Below are positions 10,884 to 18,923 of a stretch of DNA of 64,000 bases, piece after piece. The stretch is from Hyphobacterium sp. CCMP332 (lineage in GTDB: Bacteria > Pseudomonadota > Alphaproteobacteria > Caulobacterales > Maricaulaceae). How positions within the stretch are numbered: position 1 is the stretch's first letter; every line of letters begins with the position of its first letter. The notes under the pieces are model-generated. The model did not search any database. It saw nothing but the letters and a program-made list of their open reading frames with translations, and had not been told where the DNA came from. The translations under genes were made by a program, and so were the position numbers. Location: NCBI RefSeq assembly GCF_014323565.1, contig NZ_CP058669.1, positions 1,019,501 through 1,083,500 on the forward strand, in the 5' to 3' direction.

Positions 10884-10914
10884 CCCCCGTCCGCATATTG
10901 CGGGCGGGGTTTTT
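10884..10914 (+). terminator. Rho-independent terminator of the small membrane protein gene
   Basis: A GC-rich stem (CCCCCGTCCGCA paired with TGCGGGCGGGG, including one G-T pair, loop TAT) is followed by TTTTT at 10910-10914. It lies 23 bp after the stop of the 10538 gene and just before the stop of the convergent gene. The run of T is on the + strand, so termination is mainly rightward. Confidence 0.88.
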
Positions 10915-11936
10915 CATGACCCGTCTATCGCGGCGGCCAGCGCCGCATCATGGACCGTCACTTGCCAGGCGGCGATCGTCAGAATGATGATCAGCGCGGC
11001 CCAGACCGCATAATTCACGAAGACGGATCGCTTGGCCGACTTGCGCTCCAGCCAGGTCCTCGGACGCACGCCCTTGACCCGGTAAGTGAACAACGCGGCC
11101 AGATTGACGCTCACCACATTGATCGACAGCAACAGCCCGGCCCGCGCCGCCATCATCCATTCGCCATCCCCGGCATAGAGCCCCATCGCAGCGGAAGGCG
11201 GCAGCAATGCTACCGCCACCATGACGCCAACGAGCGCGCTGGAGATGCCGGTGGAAATCGAAAGAGCCGCCGCCGCGCCGGAAACAAGCGCCAGAGCGGT
11301 CGTGTCCACGCCGACAATCGTCCGGGAGACCAGCTCGCCGCTCAGCGAATTGAACGGCAGGGCCATACCAAGTGCAAAGCTGACCGCGAGACCGAGCGCC
11401 AGCCCCGCAACCGCGGTCCGCGCCGACTTCGCCATCAGGTCCAGATCGCCCAGCGCAGACGCGAAGGAAAATGCCAGAATCGGACCCAGCAGCGGCGCAA
11501 TCACCATTGCCCCGATCACCGCGGCAACATTATTGGCATTCAGCCCGAGCGCCGCCACGACCGCAGACAGGGCCGTCAAAACCAGGAAATCACGATTGAG
11601 CTTGGCTCCGGCGGCAATGTCCTCGAACAGCTCTTCACGCAGGGCCAGCGTACGCCGCTTGCGGCTTGTCTCGGCGTCTTCCTCCGCCTCGATCTTCGGC
11701 AGGGTGGCCTCGATCGGGATGACCACAAGCCGCCAGTCGTCGGTATCGGCCAGCAAGCCCTGGATCGCGTCAATCGCTTCCTGCCCCTCACCGGTCTTGA
11801 AGTAGAGACGCAAGACGCGGCGGCCACGATCATCTGCCGGCTCCAACCGGTGATCGACCGGATTGGCCCGCAGGCAGGATTTCAGGAGTGGCTTGGTATC
11901 AACCGTGTCCGGAAATGAGAGCTCGATCAGTCGCAT
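10914..11936 (-). CDS. DUF389 (TIGR00341) family membrane protein
   Basis: This is a 340-residue protein with a soluble N-terminal region of about 110 residues and a membrane domain that matches DUF389. The conserved stretch is NANNVAAVIGAMVIAPLLGP, followed by repeated hydrophobic segments and ISSALVGVMVAVALLPPSAA with INVVSVNLAALFTY. Function is unknown for the family; transport is suspected. The coding start at 11936 is an ATG (MRLIELSFP). It is followed by the upstream oxidoreductase gene in the same direction at a 6-bp gap, so the two may be cotranscribed. Confidence 0.85.
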   Translation of the reverse strand: MRLIELSFPDTVDTKPLLKSCLRANPVDHRLEPADDRGRRVLRLYFKTGEGQEAIDAIQGLLADTDDWRLVVIPIEATLPKIEAEEDAETSRKRRTLALREELFEDIAAGAKLNRDFLVLTALSAVVAALGLNANNVAAVIGAMVIAPLLGPILAFSFASALGDLDLMAKSARTAVAGLALGLAVSFALGMALPFNSLSGELVSRTIVGVDTTALALVSGAAAALSISTGISSALVGVMVAVALLPPSAAMGLYAGDGEWMMAARAGLLLSINVVSVNLAALFTYRVKGVRPRTWLERKSAKRSVFVNYAVWAALIIILTIAAWQVTVHDAALAAAIDGS

Positions 11937-11942
11937 TCAGGG

Positions 11943-12815
11943 TCAGGCCTGCTTGTCTGCGTTTTTCAACCGCGCAATCAGGCTGGAAGTGTCCCACCGC
12001 CCACCCCCCATGGCCTGAACTTCGGCGTAAAACTGGTCGACGGTGGCCGCAACTGGCAGACGCGCGCCATTATTGCGCGCCTCATCAAGTGCGATGCGAA
12101 GATCCTTGCGCATCCAATTCGTCGCAAAACCGTGCTCGAACTGCCCGGCAACCATCGTCTGCCAGCGGTTTTCCATCTGCCAGGATTGCGCTGCGCCCTT
12201 GGAGATCGCGCCGATGACTTTTTCTGCGTCCAGCCCCGCCTGCTCGGCAAAATGCAGCCCTTCCGACAGTCCCTGAACCACCCCGGCGATACAGATCTGG
12301 TTGACCATCTTGGTCAATTGTCCGGACCCCGCCTCGCCGATCAGCGTAATCGCCTTGGCATAAGCCTTCATGACAGGCTCGGCATAGGCGAAAACATCCG
12401 CCTCCCCACCGCACATGATGGCGAGCTGGCCATTCTCCGCCCCCGCCTGCCCGCCGGATACGGGCGCATCAATGAACCCGGCATCCACGGCCTTGCACTC
12501 CGCGTGCAAACCCCGGGCGAGCGTTGCCGACGCCGTGGTATGATCCACCAGCACCGAACCCCGCTTCATGACCGGAATAATCTTGTCGGCCACCGCGCGA
12601 ACATCCGGATCATCGCCAAGACAAAGGAAAACGAAATCGGCATCGCGCACCGCATCTTCCGGCGTGACCGCAACCTTGCCGGTGTGCGCCTTGGCCCAGA
12701 GCCGGGCCTTTTCCGTGGTCCGGTTCCACACGGTTACCTGATGGCCCTTCGCGGCAAGATGCCCCGCCATGGGGAAACCCATCACACCGAGACCGAGAAA
12801 TGCGCACTTTGCCAT
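11943..12815 (-). CDS. NAD(P)-dependent beta-hydroxyacid dehydrogenase-type oxidoreductase
   Basis: The protein has the same architecture as MmsB: an N-terminal Rossmann motif FLGLGVMGFPMAGHLA, substrate loop DAPVSGGQAGAENGQL, catalytic-lysine region GSGQLTKMVNQIC and C-terminal NWMRKDLRIALDEA. It has 290 residues. The substrate is not evident. Candidates are tartronate semialdehyde, succinic semialdehyde or a hydroxyisobutyrate-like acid. It sits 9 bp downstream of a flavin reductase gene and upstream of a DUF389 gene, a context that does not decide its role. Confidence 0.82.
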   Translation of the reverse strand: MAKCAFLGLGVMGFPMAGHLAAKGHQVTVWNRTTEKARLWAKAHTGKVAVTPEDAVRDADFVFLCLGDDPDVRAVADKIIPVMKRGSVLVDHTTASATLARGLHAECKAVDAGFIDAPVSGGQAGAENGQLAIMCGGEADVFAYAEPVMKAYAKAITLIGEAGSGQLTKMVNQICIAGVVQGLSEGLHFAEQAGLDAEKVIGAISKGAAQSWQMENRWQTMVAGQFEHGFATNWMRKDLRIALDEARNNGARLPVAATVDQFYAEVQAMGGGRWDTSSLIARLKNADKQA

Positions 12816-12824
12816 GGTCGCCTC

Positions 12825-13289
12825 CTAGTCCAGCCGGCCGTAATCACGGCGATGAAATGTCAGGGCCCCTGCCCCGTCATTCACTGTTATCCCCACGACC
12901 TCACCGACAATAATGTCATGATCGCCACCGGGATGGATGGCATGCTGGCGGCAGTCAAGGACAACGCATGCGCCATCAATCACAGGAAAGCCATAGCGGT
13001 TTTCAGACCATTGCCCCGCCGGAAGCCCGTCATTTTCCGCGCAATGTTGCGCGATATCCGCCTGGTCCTTGCTGAGAAAACAGATCGCAAAGCTCATGGC
13101 GTTCCGGAAAATATCGGCCCGCCCGGCTGCCCTCGACACCGACCACAACACCAGCGGCGGCTCCAGTGAAACGGACGCAAACGAGTTCGCTGTAATGCCA
13201 TAGGCCTTGCCGTCATGATAGGCGGTGACCACCGTCACGCCAGTTGGATAAAGCGACATGGCATCGCGAAAAGACTGTGAAGACGACAA
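12825..13289 (-). CDS. Flavin reductase (HpaC-like) family protein
   Basis: This is a 154-residue FMN-binding split-barrel protein. The typical pattern is present: FRDAMSLYPTGVTVVTA at the N-terminus, GITANSFASVSLEPPLVLWS for flavin binding, and HDIIVGEVVGI near the end. Such proteins supply reduced flavin to two-component monooxygenases or act as stand-alone reductases. No monooxygenase gene is adjacent, so the partner is unknown. It is divergent from motB. Confidence 0.85.
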   Translation of the reverse strand: MSSSQSFRDAMSLYPTGVTVVTAYHDGKAYGITANSFASVSLEPPLVLWSVSRAAGRADIFRNAMSFAICFLSKDQADIAQHCAENDGLPAGQWSENRYGFPVIDGACVVLDCRQHAIHPGGDHDIIVGEVVGITVNDGAGALTFHRRDYGRLD

Positions 13290-13292
13290 TTT

Positions 13293-13347
13293 ACATACTC
13301 CGAATCGCTTCGAAACCGGACTTTAACTGTGTTGGGACATACTCCGA
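13293..13347. repeat. Direct repeat ACATACTCCGA (two copies) in the flavin reductase/motB spacer
   Basis: Identical 11-bp copies lie at 13293-13303 and 13337-13347, with 44 bp between their starts (about four helical turns). They fall in the divergent intergenic region. Their spacing is compatible with two sites for one regulator, but this is inference. Confidence 0.4.
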
Positions 13348-13379
13348 CCCCTGAGAAGAACAAACAAGGTGGTGCGGTG

Positions 13380-14282
13380 ATGGCTTCGGATAGACCGATT
13401 ATCATCAAGAAAATCAAAAAGGGCGGCGGCCATGGCCACCATGGCGGCGCCTGGAAAGTGGCCTATGCCGACTTCGTGACGGCAATGATGGCCTTCTTCC
13501 TTTTGATGTGGCTCATCAATACCACCACGCCCGAACAGCGTCAGGGCATTGCCGACTATTTCGCGCCCGCCAGTGTCAGCCCGACCAATTCCGGCGGCGG
13601 CGGCATTCTGGCCGGAACGGCACTTGGTGAAGGCGGTAGCGGCCGGGGCGCGTCATCCACCATCGAACGCCTTTCGCCCGACGCCCAGGACGATCCGGAC
13701 ACGCCCGAGGAATCTTCGGAACAATCCAGCCAGTCAGCCAGCGCTGAAGCTATGGCGGCCGCACGTGAACGCCGCGAACAGCAATCCCAGTTCGCGTCGG
13801 CAGAAATGTCCTTGCGTCAGTCCCTGCAGGAAATGCCGGAGCTCGCCGAACTTACCCGTCAGCTGATCATCGAGGAGACGCCGGAAGGCCTCCGCATCCA
13901 GCTGGTCGATGAAGAAGGCCGTCCGATGTTCAACCCGGGCTCGGTCCAGCCCAATGAGCGCGCCGTCGTGCTTCTCCGGGCCGTGGCCGAAATCGCGCAG
14001 CAATTGCCCAATCGTATCGCCGTCTCCGGCCATACCGATTCCGGCCCTGCGCCCGGCGACACCTATACCAATTGGGATTTGTCTGCCGATCGCGCGAATG
14101 CCGCTCGTTCGATCCTGCAAGGCGGTGGCATAACCGATGACCGTATTGCCGAAGTGACCGGCCGCGCGGGTTCCGAGCCACTTTATCCGGATGATCCCTA
14201 CATGGCGGGCAATCGCCGGATTTCGATCCTGCTCCTGCGCGAAGCGCCTGTTATTGCGCCGGGACACGGCCTGAACAGGTAA
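13380..14282 (+). CDS. motB: Flagellar stator protein MotB
   Basis: MotB anchors the stator to peptidoglycan and, with MotA, forms the proton channel of the flagellar motor. The single membrane helix with the proton-carrying aspartate is AYADFVTAMMAFFLLMWLIN. A basic, His/Gly-rich N-terminus (KKIKKGGGHGHHGG) precedes it. After a long Ser/Glu-rich linker comes the OmpA-like domain, with SGHTDS, LSADRANAARSIL and GNRRISILL. I take the ATG at 13380, preceded by AAGGTGG, giving 300 residues. motA is not adjacent, as also occurs in Caulobacter relatives. Confidence 0.93.
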   Translation: MASDRPIIIKKIKKGGGHGHHGGAWKVAYADFVTAMMAFFLLMWLINTTTPEQRQGIADYFAPASVSPTNSGGGGILAGTALGEGGSGRGASSTIERLSPDAQDDPDTPEESSEQSSQSASAEAMAAARERREQQSQFASAEMSLRQSLQEMPELAELTRQLIIEETPEGLRIQLVDEEGRPMFNPGSVQPNERAVVLLRAVAEIAQQLPNRIAVSGHTDSGPAPGDTYTNWDLSADRANAARSILQGGGITDDRIAEVTGRAGSEPLYPDDPYMAGNRRISILLLREAPVIAPGHGLNR

Positions 14283-14333
14283 TCCACAGCTGACGGCAAA
14301 AAGGCCTCGCCTCACGCCGCCTTACTCATGCTA

Positions 14334-14370
14334 GTCTTTGCAGCCCGCCTTGATTGCGGGCGCAAAAGAC
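14334..14370. promoter_or_regulatory. Long stem-loop just upstream of the SLC13 gene
   Basis: The arms GTCTTTGCAGCCCGC (14334-14348) and GCGGGCGCAAAAGAC (14356-14370) pair over nearly their whole length around a 7-nt loop. It ends 12 bp before the transporter ATG. With no T-run after it, it is a poor terminator for motB. A leader hairpin controlling translation, or an operator, is more likely. Confidence 0.45.
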
Positions 14371-14382
14371 AGGGCGTGAGGG

Positions 14383-16212
14383 ATGCTCGAAACCATCGCA
14401 GAGACATGGCAAATGTGGGCCGCCATGGCCCTCGTGGCGATTTCGATTGTTTTCTATATCTGGGAAAAATTCGCGATCGAGATCGTATCCTCGGCCATCG
14501 TCGCCGTTGTCCTTGTTTTCTTCCAGTTCTTTCCCATTGCGACCAACAATCCCGGCGCCACAGAAATTCTCGCGGGCTTTGCGAATCCGGCGCTCCTGAC
14601 CATCATGGCGCTCCTGGTGGTGGGTCAGGGCATATTCCAGACCGGTGCCATGGATGGCCCGACTCAGCGCCTGTTGACGTCCTACGACAAACGCCCACGC
14701 ACTACGCTGGTATCCATGTTCTTCTTCCTGTTCGTGGTCAGCGCCTTCATCAACAATACGCCGGTCGTGGTGATGTTTATTCCCATCCTCGTGGCCATTG
14801 CGGGCCGGATGGGGGCATCCCCGTCGAAGATCATGATCCCACTCAGCTATGTCTGTATTCTTGCCGGGATGACGACGCTGATCGGCTCGTCCACCAATCT
14901 TCTTGTGTCCGACAGCTATGCCGCCTTCACCGGCGAGCATCTCAACTTCTTCGCGCCATCGGGATATGGTATCATCCTCGCCGCGATCGGCGTGATATAT
15001 GTCGCCTTTATCCTGCCGCGTCTGTTGCCGGAACGCGCGACAATGGAGCGGGAAATTGCCGGCGGTGACGGCAAGCAATTCATTGCGCAACTGGAAGTCA
15101 CTCGCTATCACCCCCTGCGCGGACAATCTCCGGTCGCCGGCATGTTTCCTGACCTCCCCGATATCACCGTCCGGATGATCCAGCGCGGCGAACACGCGAT
15201 TTTGCCACCTTTTGATGACGTGAAATTGCGTACTGGCGATTTGTTGATTGTGGCCGCAACCCGCAAGACATTGTCCGACCTGTTGTCATCGCGGGCCGAG
15301 TATTTGCGCGGACTGCTGCAAAGCAGACCGGGGAGTGATGAGCCAACGCCGGGCGAACGCCTCGGCCTGTCAGAATCGGTTATCCCTCCGGGTTCCCGGC
15401 TCATTGGCCGCACTGTCGAGCAGATCGGTTTTCGCCACCTCACCGGTTGCGTTGTGCTGGGTGTGCAACGCCGGTCACGCATGATCCGCAAGAAGATGGG
15501 CGAAATCCGCATTGAAGCCGGCGACGTCCTGCTGCTCTTCGGCAAGGCCGAGGCGCTGCGGACCCTGAGAAATGACCGCGACCTCCTGTTGATGGCGTGG
15601 GCGACGACGGATTTGCCCGATCCGCGCCGTGCGAATTACGCCCTGATAATTTTTGCAGGCGTTATCGTCGCCGCCGCCACCAATCTGATGCCGATCGTTC
15701 ACGCCTCGATTCTCGGCGCGGTCGCCATGATTGCCGCCGGGTGCCTGAATTCGCGGCAAGCCGCGCGGGCGATTGATATGCGGGTCTATCTCCTAGTCGG
15801 CTCGGCCTTTGCGCTCGGCACAGCCCTGCAAGCCACCGGTGCCGCCAACTTCATCGCAGGAACGGTCGTTGCAACATTTGAACCCTACGGTCCCGTTGCC
15901 CTGATCTCCGTGCTTTTCCTTCTGATCGCCTTGTTGACCAATGTTTTGTCTAACAATGCCACCGCCATTCTCTTCACGCCCATTGCCATCGCGGCAGCCA
16001 ACCAGATGGGACAGGATCCAACGCTCTTTGCGCTGACGGTCCTGTTTGCTGCAAACACCTCATTTGCAACGCCGATCGGCTATCAGACCAATCTCCTGGT
16101 GATGGGGCCCGGCCACTATCGGTTTGCGGACTACATCAAGGCCGGAGCGCCGCTTGTATTTATTCTCTGGATCACCTTTACCGCCATCGCAGCATTCCAT
16201 TTCGGCTTCTGA
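14383..16212 (+). CDS. SLC13/DASS-family permease with two TrkA-C (RCK_C) domains
   Basis: The protein is a 609-residue inner-membrane transporter. Two membrane halves carry the family helix hairpins: SAFINNTPVVVMFIPIL with GMTTLIGSSTNLLVS in the first, and ALLTNVLSNNATAILFTPIA with FAANTSFATPIGYQTNLLV in the second. Between them lie two cytoplasmic RCK_C domains, ending in VKLRTGDLLIVAA and IRIEAGDVLLLFG. This layout is usual for the sulfate/dicarboxylate-type SLC13 permeases of bacteria, but the substrate cannot be deduced here. It is monocistronic, with a strong leader hairpin. Confidence 0.88.
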   Translation: MLETIAETWQMWAAMALVAISIVFYIWEKFAIEIVSSAIVAVVLVFFQFFPIATNNPGATEILAGFANPALLTIMALLVVGQGIFQTGAMDGPTQRLLTSYDKRPRTTLVSMFFFLFVVSAFINNTPVVVMFIPILVAIAGRMGASPSKIMIPLSYVCILAGMTTLIGSSTNLLVSDSYAAFTGEHLNFFAPSGYGIILAAIGVIYVAFILPRLLPERATMEREIAGGDGKQFIAQLEVTRYHPLRGQSPVAGMFPDLPDITVRMIQRGEHAILPPFDDVKLRTGDLLIVAATRKTLSDLLSSRAEYLRGLLQSRPGSDEPTPGERLGLSESVIPPGSRLIGRTVEQIGFRHLTGCVVLGVQRRSRMIRKKMGEIRIEAGDVLLLFGKAEALRTLRNDRDLLLMAWATTDLPDPRRANYALIIFAGVIVAAATNLMPIVHASILGAVAMIAAGCLNSRQAARAIDMRVYLLVGSAFALGTALQATGAANFIAGTVVATFEPYGPVALISVLFLLIALLTNVLSNNATAILFTPIAIAAANQMGQDPTLFALTVLFAANTSFATPIGYQTNLLVMGPGHYRFADYIKAGAPLVFILWITFTAIAAFHFGF

Positions 16213-16258
16213 CGATGCAAGGTGGATTTGAAATCGCAACAAGGATTCGAGCAGCGCT

Positions 16259-17023
16259 GTGACACATCCGTTCACAACCCGGCAAATCCCTTTCTACCTG
16301 ACAGCGTCAGGACCGTGCCCCTATTTGCCCGGCAAGTTGGAACGCAAGCTGTTCACGCGGCTGGAGCCGGGCGACGGCCCCGCATTGAATGATGCGCTGA
16401 CCCACGCCGGGTTTCGCCGCTCCCAGGCCGTGCTCTATCGACCCGCCTGCGAGGGCTGTGACGCCTGCCGTTCGGCGCGAATTCCTGTGGCCGAATACCG
16501 CTTCTCGCGCTCAAACCGTAAAGTCCTGAAAGCCAATGCGGATTTGGCCCGCAACGAGCAACCCGCCCACGCCACGATGGAGCAATTCCAGCTTTTGTCG
16601 CGCTATCTCGATACCCGGCATGGCGATGGCGACATGGCCGGCATGAGCTTTGCCGATTATGTCATGATGGTCGAAGATGGGGCCCAACGCACGGATGTCG
16701 TCGAATACCGCGATGAAGCCGGTGTGTTGCGGGCCGCTGCCCTGATTGACCGCCTCCGCGACGGCCCGTCTCTGCTCTATAGCTTCTTTGATCCCGAACA
16801 ACCTGCCCGCAGTTTTGGGAAATTCGTCATTCTGGACGCGATAGCCTGGTCCCGGAGTGAGGGCCTGCCATTTGTCTATCTGGGTTATTGGGTGCCGGGC
16901 AGCGCCAAGATGGCTTACAAATCGCGATACCGGCCGCTGGAAATCCTGACGTCGTCGGGGTGGCGGCGTTTTGAAGACACTGAATTCGGCAGACAGACCG
17001 AAATGGATTTTGGGGGAGATTGA
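16259..17023 (+). CDS. bpt: Aspartate/glutamate leucyltransferase (Bpt)
   Basis: This enzyme transfers leucine from leucyl-tRNA to N-terminal Asp or Glu of proteins, marking them for ClpS/ClpAP degradation. The N-terminal cysteine region reads CPYLPGKLERKLFT, with a second cysteine cluster CEGCDACRSARIP. The acyltransferase core includes DGPSLLYSFFDPEQPARSFG and FVYLGYWVPGSAKMAYKSRY. It has 254 residues from a GTG start at 16259; AAGGA lies rather far upstream (about 13 nt). The next gene, the TRAP binding protein, begins one base after its stop, suggesting cotranscription. Confidence 0.92.
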   Translation: MTHPFTTRQIPFYLTASGPCPYLPGKLERKLFTRLEPGDGPALNDALTHAGFRRSQAVLYRPACEGCDACRSARIPVAEYRFSRSNRKVLKANADLARNEQPAHATMEQFQLLSRYLDTRHGDGDMAGMSFADYVMMVEDGAQRTDVVEYRDEAGVLRAAALIDRLRDGPSLLYSFFDPEQPARSFGKFVILDAIAWSRSEGLPFVYLGYWVPGSAKMAYKSRYRPLEILTSSGWRRFEDTEFGRQTEMDFGGD

Positions 17024-17024
17024 T

Positions 17025-18140
17025 ATGGATCGCCGGGACTTTTTGAGCGGGGCAAGTATTGCCGCCGCATCCGTTGCCACTGCCTGCAGTCAGGGCGAGG
17101 AAAGCAGCGTTGCATCGCCGAATGTCCAGACCCGCAGGGCACGCCGTTTGCGCATGGTGACAACCTGGCCCGCCAACTTTCCCGGACTTGGCACTGCTGC
17201 GGACAGGGTGGCAGAATTCTGCAACACGATGTCGTCCGGATCGCTTGAAATTCAGGTCCATGCGGCCGGAGAAATCGTCGGCGCATTTGAAGCCTTCGAT
17301 GCGGTCGCAACCGGCACGGCCGACATGTATCACGCCGCAGAATACTACTGGCAGGGCAAGTCCCCGGCGTTCAACTTCTTCACGGCGGTGCCGATGGGCA
17401 TGACTGCCACAGAGATCATGGCCTGGGTCGAGTTTGGCGGTGGTCAGGAACTTTGGGAGGAATTGGGCCGCGAATTTGGCGTCGTCGCTTTTCAGGCCGG
17501 CAATTCCGGCCACCAGATGGGCGGCTGGTTTAAACGCGAGATCAACACACTGGAAGATTTCCGCGGCCTGCGCATGCGTATTCCGGGGCTGGGTGGCAAT
17601 GTGTTGCGCGAATTGGGCGGAGCGGCGGTTGCCCTCTCGGGCGGCGAAATCTATCCCGCCCTGCAGAACGGAACGATTGACGCCACCGAATGGGTGGGCC
17701 CCTGGAACGACCTCGCTTTCGGATTTTATCGCGAAGCGCCGTATTATTATGGCCCCGGCTTCCATGAGCCGGGCTCGGCATTGGGCCTCGGCATCAATGC
17801 CGGTGTCTGGGACAGCCTCGAGGCAGATCACCAGGCGATCATTCGCGCCGCCTGCCGCGCCTGCAACCACATGGCACTGGCGGAGTATGCACACCAGAAT
17901 GCCATCGCGCTCAACGTGCTCCAGAATGAACATGGCGTGCAGTTGCGATCCTTCTCCGACGAAGCCTGGCTGCGGATCGGTGAAATTTCCGAACAGGTCG
18001 TCGCAGATGTGGCCAATACCGACGCCATGACCCGGCGTGTCTATGACAGCTATATCGCTGCCCGAAACCGGGGACGCGACTGGGGCCGGATTTCCGAATA
18101 TCCCTATTTTGCGCAACGCGAACGCGTTCTGGGCGGCTAG
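17025..18140 (+). CDS. TRAP transporter periplasmic 2-oxoacid-binding protein (TakP-like DctP)
   Basis: This is the periplasmic receptor of a sodium-driven TRAP transporter. The N-terminus MDRRDFLSGASIAAASVATA is a twin-arginine signal, so export is probably folded via Tat; a Cys follows (TACS) and could be lipidated. The mature protein shows TTWPANFPGLGTAADRVAEF, DMYHAAEYYWQGKSPAFNFF, GLRMRIPGLGGNVLRELG and GTIDATEWVGPWNDLAFGFY. These segments resemble TakP, which binds pyruvate-type 2-oxoacids. The ATG at 17025 with GGGGGAG gives 371 residues; the 18 residues before it in the open frame are bpt sequence. Confidence 0.88.
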   Translation: MDRRDFLSGASIAAASVATACSQGEESSVASPNVQTRRARRLRMVTTWPANFPGLGTAADRVAEFCNTMSSGSLEIQVHAAGEIVGAFEAFDAVATGTADMYHAAEYYWQGKSPAFNFFTAVPMGMTATEIMAWVEFGGGQELWEELGREFGVVAFQAGNSGHQMGGWFKREINTLEDFRGLRMRIPGLGGNVLRELGGAAVALSGGEIYPALQNGTIDATEWVGPWNDLAFGFYREAPYYYGPGFHEPGSALGLGINAGVWDSLEADHQAIIRAACRACNHMALAEYAHQNAIALNVLQNEHGVQLRSFSDEAWLRIGEISEQVVADVANTDAMTRRVYDSYIAARNRGRDWGRISEYPYFAQRERVLGG

Positions 18141-18143
18141 ACC

Positions 18144-18923
18144 ATGCGCGGCGGAGACTGGCTGGTTGTCCTGATCATCATTGGCAGCGTCTTTCTGACG
18201 CTGCTGGATGGCATGACCGCAGGCGGCGTATCCGGCTGGATAAACACCAATCTCTACCAGACCGCCCGTCCGGTCGGTATCGCCCTTGGCTGGGTCGGGC
18301 TGGTGGCTTCCCCGCTCCTCGCCCTGCCCCTCCTCGGTGGATTTTGGGGCCGTTTTTCCGGACTGCCCGGACGTCTTGAAGCGGTGTTTCGAAAGCTGAT
18401 TTCCATTTTCGATGGCGTCAGCACGGTTATCGGGGATGCGGCCCGCTGGCTCGCGCTCGGCCTGGTGATTGTCACTGCCACGGTCGTGATCCAGCGCTAT
18501 GTCTTCGGCTTTGCGTCCACAAAGCTGCAGGAAAGCGTGGTCTACATGCACGCCTTGCTCTTCCTCCTGTCGGCCGGTTCGACCTTGCTGGCCGATGGCC
18601 ATGTGCGGGTCGATATCGTGTACGCAAAACTGTCCGAGCGGGGTAAGGCCTGGACCGACATGATCGGCACCTATCTGGGCCTCTTTCCCATGGCGCTGCT
18701 CATCCTCTGGGTCTCAACACCCTATATCAATGCAAGCTGGCGTATTCTGGAACGCTCCCGCGAGAGCGACGGCCTGCCACTGGTTTTCATTCTGAAAACG
18801 GCGATCCCGGTTTTCGCCGTCTTGGTGATCTTGCAGGGCCTGGCTTCCGCCATGCGGGCCGCGCTGACGCTTTCGGGCAAGGCCGCGCCCGGCCACGTCA
18901 AAGCCGTCGATCAGGAACTCTAG
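18144..18923 (+). CDS. TRAP transporter small permease (DctQ), extended
   Basis: DctQ is the four-helix small membrane subunit that joins binding protein and large permease. The conserved DctQ core starts near residue 95 and includes VVIQRYVFGFASTKLQESVVYMHA (split here: QRYVFGF and KLQESVVYMHALLF) and DGHVRVDIVYAKLSERGKAW. An N-terminal extension of about 85 residues carries two more hydrophobic segments (WLVVLIIIGSVFLTLL and GIALGWVGLVASPLLALPLL), which makes 259 residues against 160-200 for short forms. Spacing is 3 bp after the binding protein and zero before DctM. Confidence 0.86.
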   Translation: MRGGDWLVVLIIIGSVFLTLLDGMTAGGVSGWINTNLYQTARPVGIALGWVGLVASPLLALPLLGGFWGRFSGLPGRLEAVFRKLISIFDGVSTVIGDAARWLALGLVIVTATVVIQRYVFGFASTKLQESVVYMHALLFLLSAGSTLLADGHVRVDIVYAKLSERGKAWTDMIGTYLGLFPMALLILWVSTPYINASWRILERSRESDGLPLVFILKTAIPVFAVLVILQGLASAMRAALTLSGKAAPGHVKAVDQEL

